Part shown: in pieces, positions 24,926 through 33,522 of the stretch
How positions within the stretch are numbered: the stretch's first letter is position 1
Layout: every line of letters starts with the position of its first letter
Origin: Streptomyces sp. JB150
Lineage (GTDB): Bacteria; Actinomycetota; Actinomycetes; Streptomycetales; Streptomycetaceae
NCBI RefSeq assembly: GCF_011193355.1
Contig: NZ_CP049780.1
Coordinates: forward strand, 2,208,556-2,272,555
DNA: 64,000 nucleotides
Reading direction: 5' to 3'
The notes under the pieces: generated by a model
The model's input: the letters and a program-made list of their open reading frames with translations, nothing else
What the model was told of the DNA's origin: nothing
Databases searched by the model: none
Translations under genes and position numbers: made by a program

Positions 24926-25211
24926 CGGCTACGACGGCTGGGTGCTGCCCGCCGACCGGTGGCTGCCGCTGTCCGCCTTCCCGCTGGAGGCCCACCAGGC
25001 GGCCACCTCCCACGTCGCCACCCACGGCCTGCTGCGCCGCGTCCTCCCCCTGACGGACCGCCCCCGGTACGTCGACTCGGTCCTGTTCTGCCCGGACGGG
25101 CGCACTCCGGGCGCCACCGGGCGGGACGCGGCACGGCGGCGTCACCTCACGAGGGCGGCCGTGCGCGCGGGCCGCCGGCGTGCCGGGGTGTTCAGGCGGA
25201 CCGGCCGGTGA
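24926..25211 (+). pseudogene. C-terminal fragment of an unrecognised protein
   Basis: In another frame, directly after the transporter break, about 94 residues read 'YDGWVLPADRWLPLSAFPLE', 'AHQAATSHVATHGLLRRVLP' and 'LTDRPRYVDSVLFCPDGRTPG', ending at TGA 25209-25211. The ordered, non-repetitive composition suggests a real former gene. Family not identified. It overlaps the 3' end of the convergent hydrolase gene by 20 nt. Confidence 0.45.
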
Positions 25212-26055
25212 GCGCGGCCAGTTCGCCCAGGACGCGGGCGGCCGGCGCCGGGTCGACCAGCCACTTGAGGTGGCTGCCCTCGAGGGTGCGGACGTCGTAG
25301 GGGTTCTCCGGTGTCAGCGCGTCGCCCTCGCGGATCAGCCGGTCCTGCATGGCGAGCGGCAGGCTCGCGTCACCGGCCAGCCGCACGTACGTCTTCGGGA
25401 CACGGCCCCAGGTCGCGGCCTGCGCGCGGTCGGCGGAGGTGCCGACGTCCAGGTTCTCGTCGGGCTGGAAGGTGTTCAGGAAGGTCAGGAACTCCTCGTC
25501 GGTGCCGTCGGCGAGGAAGGCGGCCTTGTACGCGGCGAGGGCGGCCGGATCCGCGGTGCGGAAGTTGACGCGCAGCAGCCCGAGTTCGGCCGGGTCGCCG
25601 ACCAGCGCCAGGCCCAGCGCGGAGGCGTCGACCGCGGCCATCTCCGGTTCGGCGTAGTAGTCGTTGACGTCCAGGTCGACCGGGCACCAGGCGGACACGT
25701 AGACGACGCGGTCGATCAGGTCCGGGCGGGCGTTGGCCGCCGCGGTGGCGGTGATGCCGCCGCGGCTGTGCGCGACGAGGATCACCGGCCCGTTCTGCTT
25801 GGCCCGCTCCAGGATCCCGATCAGGTGGGCGGCGTTGTCCGCGAGCGTCACGCCCTTGATCGAGCCGGGCACGGTGGCGAGCGCGTCCAGATCCTGCGGC
25901 GCCTGGTAGGCCCGCGCGTAGGTCGCCCGGAACCCGTGGCCGGGCAGGTCGACCGCGACCGACCGGTGCCCGAGCAGTCCCAGCTCGGCCTGGAGCGGCG
26001 CGAACGAGAACGAGTTGGCGAAGGCACCGTGAACCAGTACGAACGTCGGCTGCAT
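25192..26055 (-). CDS. alpha/beta hydrolase
   Basis: 287 aa. Begins 'MQPTFVLVHGAFANSFSFAPL' with the oxyanion HG motif; nucleophile Ser in 'VILVAHSRGGITA' (about residue 89), acid near 'DENLDVGT' and catalytic His in 'LEGSHLKWL' (about residue 266). This matches the plant-methylesterase/salicylate-esterase-like branch (MES/EstC), active on small esters. ATG 26055 has GGGAGTGGATGCAGGG upstream; the frame extends to 26160 without a good ribosome site. Single gene. Confidence 0.85.
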   Translation of the reverse strand: MQPTFVLVHGAFANSFSFAPLQAELGLLGHRSVAVDLPGHGFRATYARAYQAPQDLDALATVPGSIKGVTLADNAAHLIGILERAKQNGPVILVAHSRGGITATAAANARPDLIDRVVYVSAWCPVDLDVNDYYAEPEMAAVDASALGLALVGDPAELGLLRVNFRTADPAALAAYKAAFLADGTDEEFLTFLNTFQPDENLDVGTSADRAQAATWGRVPKTYVRLAGDASLPLAMQDRLIREGDALTPENPYDVRTLEGSHLKWLVDPAPAARVLGELAALTGRSA

Positions 26056-26183
26056 CCCTGCATCCACTCCCTCTGCGGCGGGAGCGTCGTTCGCAGGCCA
26101 ACACGAACAGTTGCCCGATCCCCCGTCGGGGACCCTACGCAGCGAAGATCGCCGCGGCAACCGATTCCGGCCGTTCCGCTCGC

Positions 26184-26573
26184 CTACTCCACGCCGGGCG
26201 GCACCCGGGTCGCCTGGTGGTAGTACATCCGCCAGCCCGCCTCCCCCTCGCCCTTGCGCCAGATCGAGCTGTGGCGGGTCCGGCGCTCGCCGAGCGTCGT
26301 CTCGAACGTCAGGTGCACCAGCCCCGGCGCGAGCCGCACCCCCGAGATCTCCGAGGGCTCATAGCGCGGCCCCTCCGCGCGGCTCCCCTCGTGCCCGGCC
26401 AGTTCGGCGAGCATCGTCTCGTACGTCCACCGCCGCCCCGACCCGCCGACCTCCGTGAACTCCGGGTCGAGCAGCCGCCCGGCCAGCTCCCGCGAGGCGC
26501 GGACCCGCGGGTCCATCAGCCGCAGCTCACCCGCGATGGCCTGCCGCACCTCGTCGTCCGTCTCCCTGTCCAT
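26184..26573 (-). CDS. DUF4440/NTF2-like protein
   Basis: 129 aa alpha+beta barrel. The conserved pattern 'AIAGELRLMDPRVRASRELAGRLLDPEFTEVG' and 'YETMLAELAG', ending 'RHSSIWRKGEGEAGWRMYYHQATRVP', is typical of DUF4440 proteins of the SnoaL/NTF2 superfamily. Members are small-ligand binders or calcium/calmodulin-kinase-association-like domains, function here unknown. ATG 26573. Single gene. Confidence 0.85.
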   Translation of the reverse strand: MDRETDDEVRQAIAGELRLMDPRVRASRELAGRLLDPEFTEVGGSGRRWTYETMLAELAGHEGSRAEGPRYEPSEISGVRLAPGLVHLTFETTLGERRTRHSSIWRKGEGEAGWRMYYHQATRVPPGVE

Positions 26574-26646
26574 GCCCCATCCTCACCGGCCCCGGCACCC
26601 GCCGCGCAACCGGATTCACTGCCCCGCCGTCTGCCACACTCGCCCC

Positions 26647-27213
26647 ATGACCGGTCCGGCGCGCCCCTTCACCCCCCTCGACTTCCAGCTGGTCCTGCTG
26701 CGCCGCATGGCCGACCACAACGCCGACCTGGTGGCCGACGCCCGCCGCACGCTCGGTGTCTCCCTGACCGACATGCGGGAGGCCAACAAACGCTGGCAGG
26801 CCATGCTCCGCTCCCCCCGCGCCCGCTCCGCCGCCGCCCGCTACCGCTCCGTCCTCGGCACCCCCGAGTCCCGCACCCCCCGCCGCATCGGGGACCTGAC
26901 CTGCGAGGCCTGGCACTGGCCGGTCCCGCTCTGGCCGGACCTGCGGTTCGAGATCCTGGTCGGCGAGGGCAACGCCGTCTGGAACGCATGGCTGGTCCGT
27001 GCCCCCGGCGCCCCCGCGCCGCGCCTCCACACCCTCGACGACCTCACCCCCTGGTCCTGCACCGTCGACGAGGCGGCCCGCGCCTTCGCCCCCGCCCGCC
27101 CCCTCCAGGGCACGGCCCCGACCCGCTGGGGCCTCGCCCTCACCGCACCCGACGGGCGGGAGGTGATCGCGGAGTTCACTTGGGGGTTGTTCCAGCGGGT
27201 GCTGCCGGGCTGA
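26647..27213 (+). CDS. conserved hypothetical protein
   Basis: 188 aa, start ATG 26647. Basic helical N-terminal half ('DFQLVLLRRMADHNADLVADARRTLGVSLTDMREANKRWQAML'), then a beta-rich half with 'WHWPVPLWPDLRFEILVGEGNAVWNAWLVR'. No catalytic motif, membrane segment or signal peptide. Not recognised. It ends 2 bp before the convergent methyltransferase gene stop. Confidence 0.65.
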   Translation: MTGPARPFTPLDFQLVLLRRMADHNADLVADARRTLGVSLTDMREANKRWQAMLRSPRARSAAARYRSVLGTPESRTPRRIGDLTCEAWHWPVPLWPDLRFEILVGEGNAVWNAWLVRAPGAPAPRLHTLDDLTPWSCTVDEAARAFAPARPLQGTAPTRWGLALTAPDGREVIAEFTWGLFQRVLPG

Positions 27214-27215
27214 GA

Positions 27216-28343
27216 TCACACGGGCAGGTTCCACCCGGGACCAGTGGGGTCCCCGAGCCAGACGCGTTGGGTGCCGTCACCCTCCACGCTCATGCCGAAC
27301 CGCGACTGCGGCGGCGCTCCGGCCGCCTGCCAGGTCGTGAGGGCTTCCTCCACGGCGTCCCACAGCCGCAGCGGCCCGTGCTGGTGCACCCGCCACCCGT
27401 TCCCGGCGCTCTCGGTCCACGCCTGTGAACCGGTGGCCACGTCGACGAGGATCACGCCGTCACTCGTGGTCATAAGCTCGGCGGAGGGCGCGGCGAGCTG
27501 GGCGACGAAGCGACCGGTCCAGTCGTCGAGCAGTCCGGGGTCCAGCCCGGCGGGACGGGATCGTCCGGGTCGCTGATGGAAGGTGGGCCGGGGCGGTCGC
27601 TCGTGAGGGCGGGCGAGCATGTAGCCGATCCGGTCGCCGGCGAAGCGCCCGGTGGCGGTGCCGTCATCGTGGACGGTGAGACGGATGAGACCGGAGGCGA
27701 GCATCCATCCGCTGAGGGTGGTGGTGATGGTTCCCCCGTCCCGCACCTGGCGCAGCCACGTCGGCGGGATGTGGCGGACCGCGCAGGTGGCCACGATCGC
27801 GTCGTAGTCGGCGGCGTCCCGGTGGCCGGCGAGTCCGTCGCCGGTGAGGAGCGCCGGGGTGTACCCGGCGTTGCGCAGGTGCTCGGCCGCGTCGGCGGCG
27901 AGGCGGGGGTCGTACTCGACGGAGTACACGTTCCGGTCACCGAGGCGATGGCAGAGAACGGCGGTGGAGTAACCGGTCCCGGTGCCGATCTCCAGGACCC
28001 GGTCTTGCGCACGGATTCCCGCGAGGTCGAGCATGCGGACGACCAGGGACGGCAGGGTGCTCGACGAGGTCGGGCGACCGGACAGCGGGCCGGTGGCGTC
28101 CGCCGCCGCGACGCCGTCTACCTGAGTGACCCAGGTGGTGTCCTGGTGGACGAGACGAAGCCACTCCTCGTCGCCGACCGACGTACGGCTCACGGGCTCC
28201 CACCCGGTACCGGACGGACGGAACACCGCTTGGCCGAGGAAGAGCTCGCGCGGAACCGCCTCCAGGGCGTCACGCCAGGCGGGATCCTCCACGGGGACGG
28301 ACGCGGCGAGCGCGCGGCGGAGCCGAGCCGTGTCAGTGGTCAT
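27216..28343 (-). CDS. PIMT-like methyltransferase of a graspetide (imiditide-type) cluster
   Basis: 375 aa. Residues about 70-220 are a protein-L-isoaspartate methyltransferase fold: 'DRVLEIGTGTGYSTAVLCHRLG' (motif I), 'VYSVEYDPRLA', 'YDAIVATCAVRHIPPTWLRQVRDGGTI'. A C-terminal extension of about 150 residues is typical of the enzymes that accompany ATP-grasp-made ester peptides (fuscimiditide ThfM and relatives), which methylate a core Asp so it collapses to an aspartimide. ATGA-coupled to the ATP-grasp gene. Motif I is intact, so the enzyme should be active even if the ligase gene is broken. Confidence 0.88.
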   Translation of the reverse strand: MTTDTARLRRALAASVPVEDPAWRDALEAVPRELFLGQAVFRPSGTGWEPVSRTSVGDEEWLRLVHQDTTWVTQVDGVAAADATGPLSGRPTSSSTLPSLVVRMLDLAGIRAQDRVLEIGTGTGYSTAVLCHRLGDRNVYSVEYDPRLAADAAEHLRNAGYTPALLTGDGLAGHRDAADYDAIVATCAVRHIPPTWLRQVRDGGTITTTLSGWMLASGLIRLTVHDDGTATGRFAGDRIGYMLARPHERPPRPTFHQRPGRSRPAGLDPGLLDDWTGRFVAQLAAPSAELMTTSDGVILVDVATGSQAWTESAGNGWRVHQHGPLRLWDAVEEALTTWQAAGAPPQSRFGMSVEGDGTQRVWLGDPTGPGWNLPV

Positions 28344-29307
28344 GCGGTGCCTCCGTACTGGAGCCGATCGGCGAGGGCCGTGGTGATCGGAGAGGTGATG
28401 TGGCCGGGGAACCAGGCCCATTGGCCGTTGGGATTGCACTCGTACCAGTGCCACCCGCCCTCCGGGTCCAGCCCGAAGTCGAAGGCACCGAAGACCAGCC
28501 CGAACGCGTCGAGGTAGGCGTGCACTCCCTTCGCCACCTCGGCGGGGACGCCGATCAGGGTGTAGCGGAGCTGGTCGTAGTGGCGTCGCCAGTCGACGCC
28601 GGGTGAGCCGTCGATCCGTGACCACGCCGGCCGCACTCACCGACTGCGGTCAGCCGGATGTCGGCCGTCTTGGGTACCCGCCGCTGGAAAAGGTGCGCGG
28701 TATGGCGTACTCGGTCGTCGATCTCCTCAGGGTCGACGTTCTCGACCCACACGGTGAGTGCCCGGCCGTCGGCACCGGCGTAGTCGGTCTCCCGTAACGG
28801 CTTGTAGAGGGCCGGCTGGTGGGTGCTCACGAATGCACGCGCGCGGCCTGAGTCGTTGGTGATCAGGGTCGGCGGTACGGTCAGCCCGCAGCGGGCGGCC
28901 ACGGCCAGTTGCGCGGGCTTGAACTCGGCGTCCCGGTTGCGCCAGGGGTGATTGACGTAGTGGGCACCGGGGAGAACGGCCAGCGTGCCGCCGAGCCCGT
29001 ATCGCGCCTCCTCCACGGCCCAGCGGGCGGTGGGCTCGCTCATGGCCGGATCCGCGGTGTAGGGGGAGGGACGCCGCCAGTACACCGAGCGCACTCCGTC
29101 CAGGTCGACGGCGCGGGTCTCGGTGACCAGGGAGCCTGCGGCCCCGGCGCCGTCGAAGGTCGCGTTCACGGTGACGGCCGCGGGGAAGTTTCCGGGATCC
29201 AGGCGTACGACCGGAACGCGACGCCGGTCGAGTTCGGTGATCACCTCATCCGCTGTCGCATCGTCCAGACGGGAGACGACGAGGACGGGCTGTCCACCGG
29301 CGCCCAT
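28340..29307 (-). pseudogene. ATP-grasp ester/amide ligase of the graspetide cluster, frameshifted
   Basis: The reading frame starts at ATG 29307 (overlapping the precursor stop, TGATG) and encodes 'PVLVVSRLDDATADEVITEL', 'YWRRPSPY', 'YVNHPWRNRDAEFKPAQLAVA', 'ALYKPLRETDY' and 'FQRRVPKTADIRLTAVG', then drifts to a stop at 28555. The rest of the enzyme, 'RIDGSPGVDWRRHYDQLRYTLI' to 'GAFDFGLDPEGGWHWYECNPNGQWAWFP', is in another frame ending 28340. The whole span is 968 nt, not a multiple of three, so one base is missing or two are extra between about 28620 and 28655. The metal-binding 'YECNPNGQW' motif is intact. Either a true inactivating mutation or a sequence error; with repair it would be a normal 322-323 aa ligase. 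Confidence 0.8.
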
Positions 29308-29570
29308 CAGTCGCTGTCCCCTTGCTGGTCGCTGCCCTGGTCCGGGGTGCCGTCGAGACTGGTCCTCGTCGCCGTCTCCTTCGACGTCTCCGACCGCTTG
29401 TGCCTGTCCATATCCGGGACCGGGGTGCCGTCCGGAATCGTCCACACGGCGGTCTGTGTCCCGGCGTCCAGGACGGCCCGGACGGCGGGCAGAACCGCCG
29501 CGCCGGGAAAGGGCCTCATACGGCCGATCCCCCAGGGGGTGATCCGCTCGTCCCGCACGTCGATCTCCAT
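29307..29570 (-). CDS. graspetide precursor peptide (imiditide-like)
   Basis: 87 aa from ATG 29570 with AGAGGAGAGGTC upstream. The leader holds 'RITPWGIGRMRPFPG' (residues 9-23), the recognition motif of the ATP-grasp-target RiPP family. The C-terminus fits a stem-loop core: Thr66, Thr68, Thr70 and Ser71, then the loop L72-DGT-P76, then Asp77, Asp81, Asp85 and Asp87. In fuscimiditide-type peptides Thr/Ser and Asp side chains are joined as esters by the ATP-grasp enzyme and the loop Asp-Gly becomes an aspartimide. A second DGTP (residues 47-50) lies upstream. The first gene of the three-gene unit. Confidence 0.85.
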   Translation of the reverse strand: MEIDVRDERITPWGIGRMRPFPGAAVLPAVRAVLDAGTQTAVWTIPDGTPVPDMDRHKRSETSKETATRTSLDGTPDQGSDQQGDSD

Positions 29571-29742
29571 GACCTCTCCTCTCGTTCCGTTCCTTACGAC
29601 TTCGTCCAGCGGGCGACCGTCAGCGGACGTCCGCAGCACGTCCGCGCCCTCACCGTTCGGCAGTTGGGCGCCGGGGTCGGTCCCGCGGTGGATCGAGGCA
29701 CGCATCGACGCGCACTCCACCGAGGGTTGTCGTCCGCTGTGC

Positions 29743-29940
29743 TCACCGCAGTTCACCCGCCGCCCGGTGGCAGGAACAGACACACCGGCGTACGAGCAGG
29801 ACACGGGTGGCGTGGGGCAGCGGAATGTCCCTGGTCCGGCGGCACGTGCGGTGCATGTCCCCGTATTCCGGCCGCTGCGCCAGTGTGCATTCGGCCGACA
29901 GCGCGCCGTCGGTCAGGTCAGAGAGGGGGGACGCGGTCAC
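29743..29940 (-). CDS. small Cys/His-rich protein
   Basis: 65 aa from GTG 29940 with an excellent GGAGGGGGTGA ribosome site. It contains 'ECTLAQRPEYGDMHRTCRRT' and 'LPHATRVLLVRRCVCSCHR', giving five Cys and several His, enough for a zinc knuckle. Family unrecognised, but the spaced Cys/His pattern and strong start argue that it is real. Upstream of, and same direction as, the graspetide genes, so it may be a small regulator or an unrelated protein. Confidence 0.55.
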   Translation of the reverse strand: MTASPLSDLTDGALSAECTLAQRPEYGDMHRTCRRTRDIPLPHATRVLLVRRCVCSCHRAAGELR

Positions 29941-30449
29941 GCCGGCTCACCCCCTCCGGAAGCCCGCCTCAGGGGTCGCATGGATGTCGGCTCCCAGGCA
30001 CGCCACGTACGGCCGGACAGGGAAGTCCGTGTGCTCCCACGATGCCGGGCGGGGTGAGGTGCGCCGTTTCCGGCGGTGACTGCGGACGATGACGGCTCGC
30101 GCACCTCGGACGTCCGGCGACGGCCGGCAGGACAGAGCAGGGTGCACCACGCGGTGCCCGGCGACGCGGCGGTGCCGCCCCATGCCCCGCAGTCCGAACA
30201 GAACCGCTCGCACCCATGCGAGTGCCCATGACAGGAAAGCCCATGTCGACGCTCCAAAGCGCTGGCAACGCCCCGGGGCCGTCCGCGCGGTCACCGGGGT
30301 CTCGTCTCTCGTCTCCATCGAGGAAACCGCGACCGGCCTGCCGTGTGTCAGGACGCTTCGCTGGCACTCCCCGGCAGCCGACCGGACAGTTTCGCCCGGC
30401 GGACGCGGAGCCACTACGGTCGAGGGGACGCGCCTACCGGGGAGACGTG
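29941..30449. other. divergent intergenic region
   Basis: About 510 bp between the leftward small protein and the rightward HTH regulator. Frames exist on both strands (for example minus 29937-30257, whose stop overlaps the next GTG) but have shadow-like composition and poor starts. No convincing gene; it must contain the divergent promoters. Confidence 0.4.
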
Positions 30450-31685
30450 ATGGCCAAGCAGCGGAACATCCGGCTCGAGGCGCTGCTCACCGAGTTCGGC
30501 TACACCCACCAAGGGCTCGCGGATGAAGTGAACCGGGTCTCCGAAGATCAGCACGGCACCTCGGCGAACTGCACGGACCGGCATGTGCGGCGCTGGATTT
30601 CCGGCGACGTGCGCCGGCCGTGGCCGCGCTACCTCCGATGCCTGGAGCACATCTTCGGCCGTAGCCCTCAGGCCATGGGGTTCGTTCCGCGAGCCGCGTC
30701 CCCGTCGCTTCCCCGCAGGCGACAGCCGGCCGCGCAGGACCAGTACCCCGTGGAGCGCCGCACGTTCCTCGCCGGTGCCGTCGCCTCCGCCCTGGGGATC
30801 GAGGGGACCCCGCAGCGCGGCCGCCTCGGCATGACCGATGTCGACCGGATCCACGGCACCATCAACCGCCTCGACGCCCACTTCAACGGTATCGGGGGCG
30901 GCGCACTGGTCGACGTGGCCGGTGACTACCTGGCACGGCTCCAGGGCGCCCTGGACCACTGCACATACGGCGAGCGCGTGGAGCGGGCGCTGCATCGAGC
31001 CGTGGCCGACGTCGCTGCTTGCGCGGGATGGTCCGCGCACGATTGCGGCGATCACGCCCGCGCCGCCCAGCTACGCAACGAGGCGCTCCAGGCCGCGCTG
31101 CTGGCCCGTGATCCCGTCGCGGTGACCCGGGCATGGTCCGACCTCGCCGCACAGGCGGAACACGCCGGGCGCCCCGCGGAAGCCGCACGTATCAACCGGG
31201 CCGCGCTGTCCGAGCGGCACCTGCGCGGCGAGCCGCTGATCGCCTCGCTCCTGCATGCCCGGCTGGCCGACTGCCTCGCGCAGACCGATGACGTCAAGGG
31301 CATGGGCCGCCAGCTTGCCGCCGCCGAACGCGCCTATGACCGGGCCGATAGGGTGAACGCCCCTTCGTGGCTCGTATTCCTCACCCCGGCCGAAATGTCC
31401 GGGCTCGCCGCACTCGCTCACCAGAGCGCCGGCCTCTACGCGGAGGCAGAGGAGCAGACGGCACGCACCCTCGCGCTGCTGGACGACAGGTTCACCCGCA
31501 ACCGCGCCTTCTACACGGTGCTGCTCGCAGAGCTTCAAGTCGCGCAGGGGGACTTCGATCGGGCAGCCGCCACGGTGACCGGCCTTCCGGTCGCCGGGGT
31601 GGCGAGCAGCCGCATCATCGCCCGCAGGGAGCGGGTCGCCTCGGCAGCCCGCGCCCGGGGAGGACGCGCTGATGACTGGTCTTGA
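30450..31685 (+). CDS. HTH regulator with TPR-like C-terminal region
   Basis: 411 aa. The N-terminal 75 residues resemble an XRE-like DNA-binding domain ('IRLEALLTEFGYTHQGLADEVNRV', 'DRHVRRWISGDVRRPWPRYLRCLEHIF'). A curious 'RRTFLAGAVASALG' stretch (about 108) looks like a Tat signal embedded mid-protein. The remaining two thirds are TPR-like helices ('RAAQLRNEALQAALLARDPVAVTRAWSDLAAQAE', 'QTARTLALLDDRF'). Such proteins commonly flank RiPP and antibiotic loci in Streptomyces. ATG 30450 with GGAGAC upstream. Overlaps the GNAT gene by 14 nt. Confidence 0.82.
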   Translation: MAKQRNIRLEALLTEFGYTHQGLADEVNRVSEDQHGTSANCTDRHVRRWISGDVRRPWPRYLRCLEHIFGRSPQAMGFVPRAASPSLPRRRQPAAQDQYPVERRTFLAGAVASALGIEGTPQRGRLGMTDVDRIHGTINRLDAHFNGIGGGALVDVAGDYLARLQGALDHCTYGERVERALHRAVADVAACAGWSAHDCGDHARAAQLRNEALQAALLARDPVAVTRAWSDLAAQAEHAGRPAEAARINRAALSERHLRGEPLIASLLHARLADCLAQTDDVKGMGRQLAAAERAYDRADRVNAPSWLVFLTPAEMSGLAALAHQSAGLYAEAEEQTARTLALLDDRFTRNRAFYTVLLAELQVAQGDFDRAAATVTGLPVAGVASSRIIARRERVASAARARGGRADDWS

Positions 31686-32217
31686 ACTGCACTTCACTCA
31701 CTTCGGGCGCGCTGACGCCAGGTCGATCCGCGATCTTCTGTTGGACGTGCATGACGAGGTGTACGAGGGCAGTGATGACCCGCTCGCCGGACGGAGCGCG
31801 TTCGCGGAGTTCGTGGACCACTGGTCGGGTCGTGACGGCTTCGCGTGCGTGGTCGGCCATGACCAGGGCGAGCCGGTCGGCTACGCGTACGGGGCGCCGT
31901 TGAGCGCGGACACGACTTGGTGGGCGAACGTGACCCCGCCCCTTCCGGCTGAGTTCACCGCGGAGACCGGCGCGAGGACTTTCGCCCTGTCCGAGCTGAT
32001 GGTGCGTGGCAGGTGGCGCGGAACCGGATCCGCGAAGGCAATCCATGACGAACTGCTGCGAGACCGACCCGAGGAACGGGGGACTCTCCTCGTGCACAAG
32101 GCGCACCACAAGGTGCGAGGGCTGTACGAGCGGTGGGGTTACCGGAGCGTGGGCGAGACGGTTCCCTTCCAGGGCGCGCCGAGGTTGTGCGCCATGGTGC
32201 TGGAGCTCCACGGCTGA
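31672..32217 (+). CDS. GNAT-family N-acetyltransferase
   Basis: 181 aa. Acetyl-CoA pyrophosphate loop in 'LSELMVRGRWRGTGSAKAIHDELL' (R-x-x-G-x-G/A, about residues 105-125) and the C-terminal 'LLVHKAHHKVRGLYERWGYRSVGE' strand-helix. Overlaps the upstream HTH gene by 14 nt, so they are coupled. Acetyltransferases occur beside several graspetide clusters; a tailoring or self-protection role is possible but not shown. Confidence 0.85.
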   Translation: MTGLELHFTHFGRADARSIRDLLLDVHDEVYEGSDDPLAGRSAFAEFVDHWSGRDGFACVVGHDQGEPVGYAYGAPLSADTTWWANVTPPLPAEFTAETGARTFALSELMVRGRWRGTGSAKAIHDELLRDRPEERGTLLVHKAHHKVRGLYERWGYRSVGETVPFQGAPRLCAMVLELHG

Positions 32218-32344
32218 GCGGCGAACGCGTGACCCCTGAGAAGCGCCGGGTCAAGGGGCGCGCCGGGGAAACGGTCCAGGACGACGACGCGCCGCGGTGG
32301 CCGGAACGCTGAGCCACCACGGCGCGCTGTCGTCACGCACTGCC

Positions 32345-33223
32345 TCACCCGGCGGCGCCCAGCACCGCCTCCACCACCCCCGCCACCGAGCCCGGATGCA
32401 GGCTCAGGAAGAGGTTCGGCTCGACCAGTTCCAGTTCCATCACCACCGGGCGTCCGTCCTCGCCGTCGACGAGGTCGACGCGGGCGTACAGCAGGTCCGC
32501 CGCCGGGACCGGTACGGCGGCCAGGGCGCGTTCGGCGACGGCGAGTTCGGTGGGGGCCGGGGTCCAGGGTTCCAGGCGGGGGTGGGCCACCTTGCGGGCG
32601 TCGAAGGGGGTGCCGGGCGCGAGGACGGCGCCCTTGCGGCTGGCGTGGAGCAGTCGCCCGCCGAAGAACTGGAGGGCTCGTTCGCCGCTGACGTCGACGG
32701 CCGGCATGTACGGCTGGAGCATCGCCGTGAAGCCTTCGGCGTGCATCCGCTCCAGGTGGCGCAGGGCCGTCTCGCGTTCGCCGGGGGTGTAGCGGGCGGC
32801 GAAGCGGGCGCCCGCGCCGGAGGTCGGCTTGACGACGTAGTCGTGGGAGTCGGGCAGGTCCGTCACCGGGTCGCCGGGGGCCAGGTAGCGGGTGGGGACC
32901 GTCGGGACCCCCGCCGCCGCCAGGTCGCCCAGGTAGCGCTTGTCGGCGTTCCAGCGCACCACCTCGGCGGGATTGGCCAGCCGGGTCACGGCCTGGCACT
33001 TCCGCGTCCACTCCAGGAACTCCGCCGCCCGCCAGCTGTAGTCCCAGGTGGAGCGGATCAGCGCCAGGTCGAAGGCGGACCAGTCGACGGCCGTGTCGTC
33101 CCAGACCACGGTCCGCGCGTCCGCGCCCGCTTCCCGCAGGGCCCCCTCCAGCCGCGGGAGGTCTTTGTCGACGGCTACTTCGGGGCCGGGGCGGCAGGTG
33201 ACGAGGGCTATTCGGGGTGACAT
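32345..33223 (-). CDS. ATP-grasp domain protein
   Basis: 292 aa, stand-alone ATP-grasp enzyme. Contains 'RIALVTCRPGPEVAVDKDLPRL', 'DLALIRSTWDYSWRAAEFLEW', 'NADKRYLGDLAAAGVPTVPT', 'YVVKPTSGAGARF' (ATP-binding Lys) and 'VVMELELVEPNLFLSLHPGS' (metal-binding Glu/Asn). This resembles DcsG/RimK-like ligases forming carboxylate-amine bonds. It is not the missing half of the graspetide ligase: it is full length and lacks NPNGQW. ATG 33223 preceded by GGAGGGAAA. Single gene; substrate unknown. Confidence 0.85.
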   Translation of the reverse strand: MSPRIALVTCRPGPEVAVDKDLPRLEGALREAGADARTVVWDDTAVDWSAFDLALIRSTWDYSWRAAEFLEWTRKCQAVTRLANPAEVVRWNADKRYLGDLAAAGVPTVPTRYLAPGDPVTDLPDSHDYVVKPTSGAGARFAARYTPGERETALRHLERMHAEGFTAMLQPYMPAVDVSGERALQFFGGRLLHASRKGAVLAPGTPFDARKVAHPRLEPWTPAPTELAVAERALAAVPVPAADLLYARVDLVDGEDGRPVVMELELVEPNLFLSLHPGSVAGVVEAVLGAAG

Positions 33224-33522
33224 GGCTGCTTTCCCTCCGGGTGACGAGGAGACGGCGGACTGGACCGCGGTCGGCCGGGCGCAGGGTAACAACCGTCCGC
33301 GCGGGGTGGTGAGGTCGAGGAGGTCGGAGAGACCGGAGAGGCCGGGGAAGGTCGGGGAGAGGTCGCAGGGGCCGGGAGCAGGGGGCTCCGCGGGGGCCCC
33401 TCCGTAGGAGCCGGCATTCGGCGTCCGTCGTCGTGGCGGAGTCCACCCGCGGTCGGGTCTGGCGCGGGGGTGCGCCTGATAGGAACGGTGGTGTCGTCCC
33501 CCAGTCGCAAGGAGTACGCCGC

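Noticed and set aside
32345..33223. Stand-alone ATP-grasp gene as the working replacement for the broken graspetide ligase
   Set aside because: It lacks the NPNGQW motif and the graspetide ligase N-terminus, and is transcribed separately; a different substrate is more likely.
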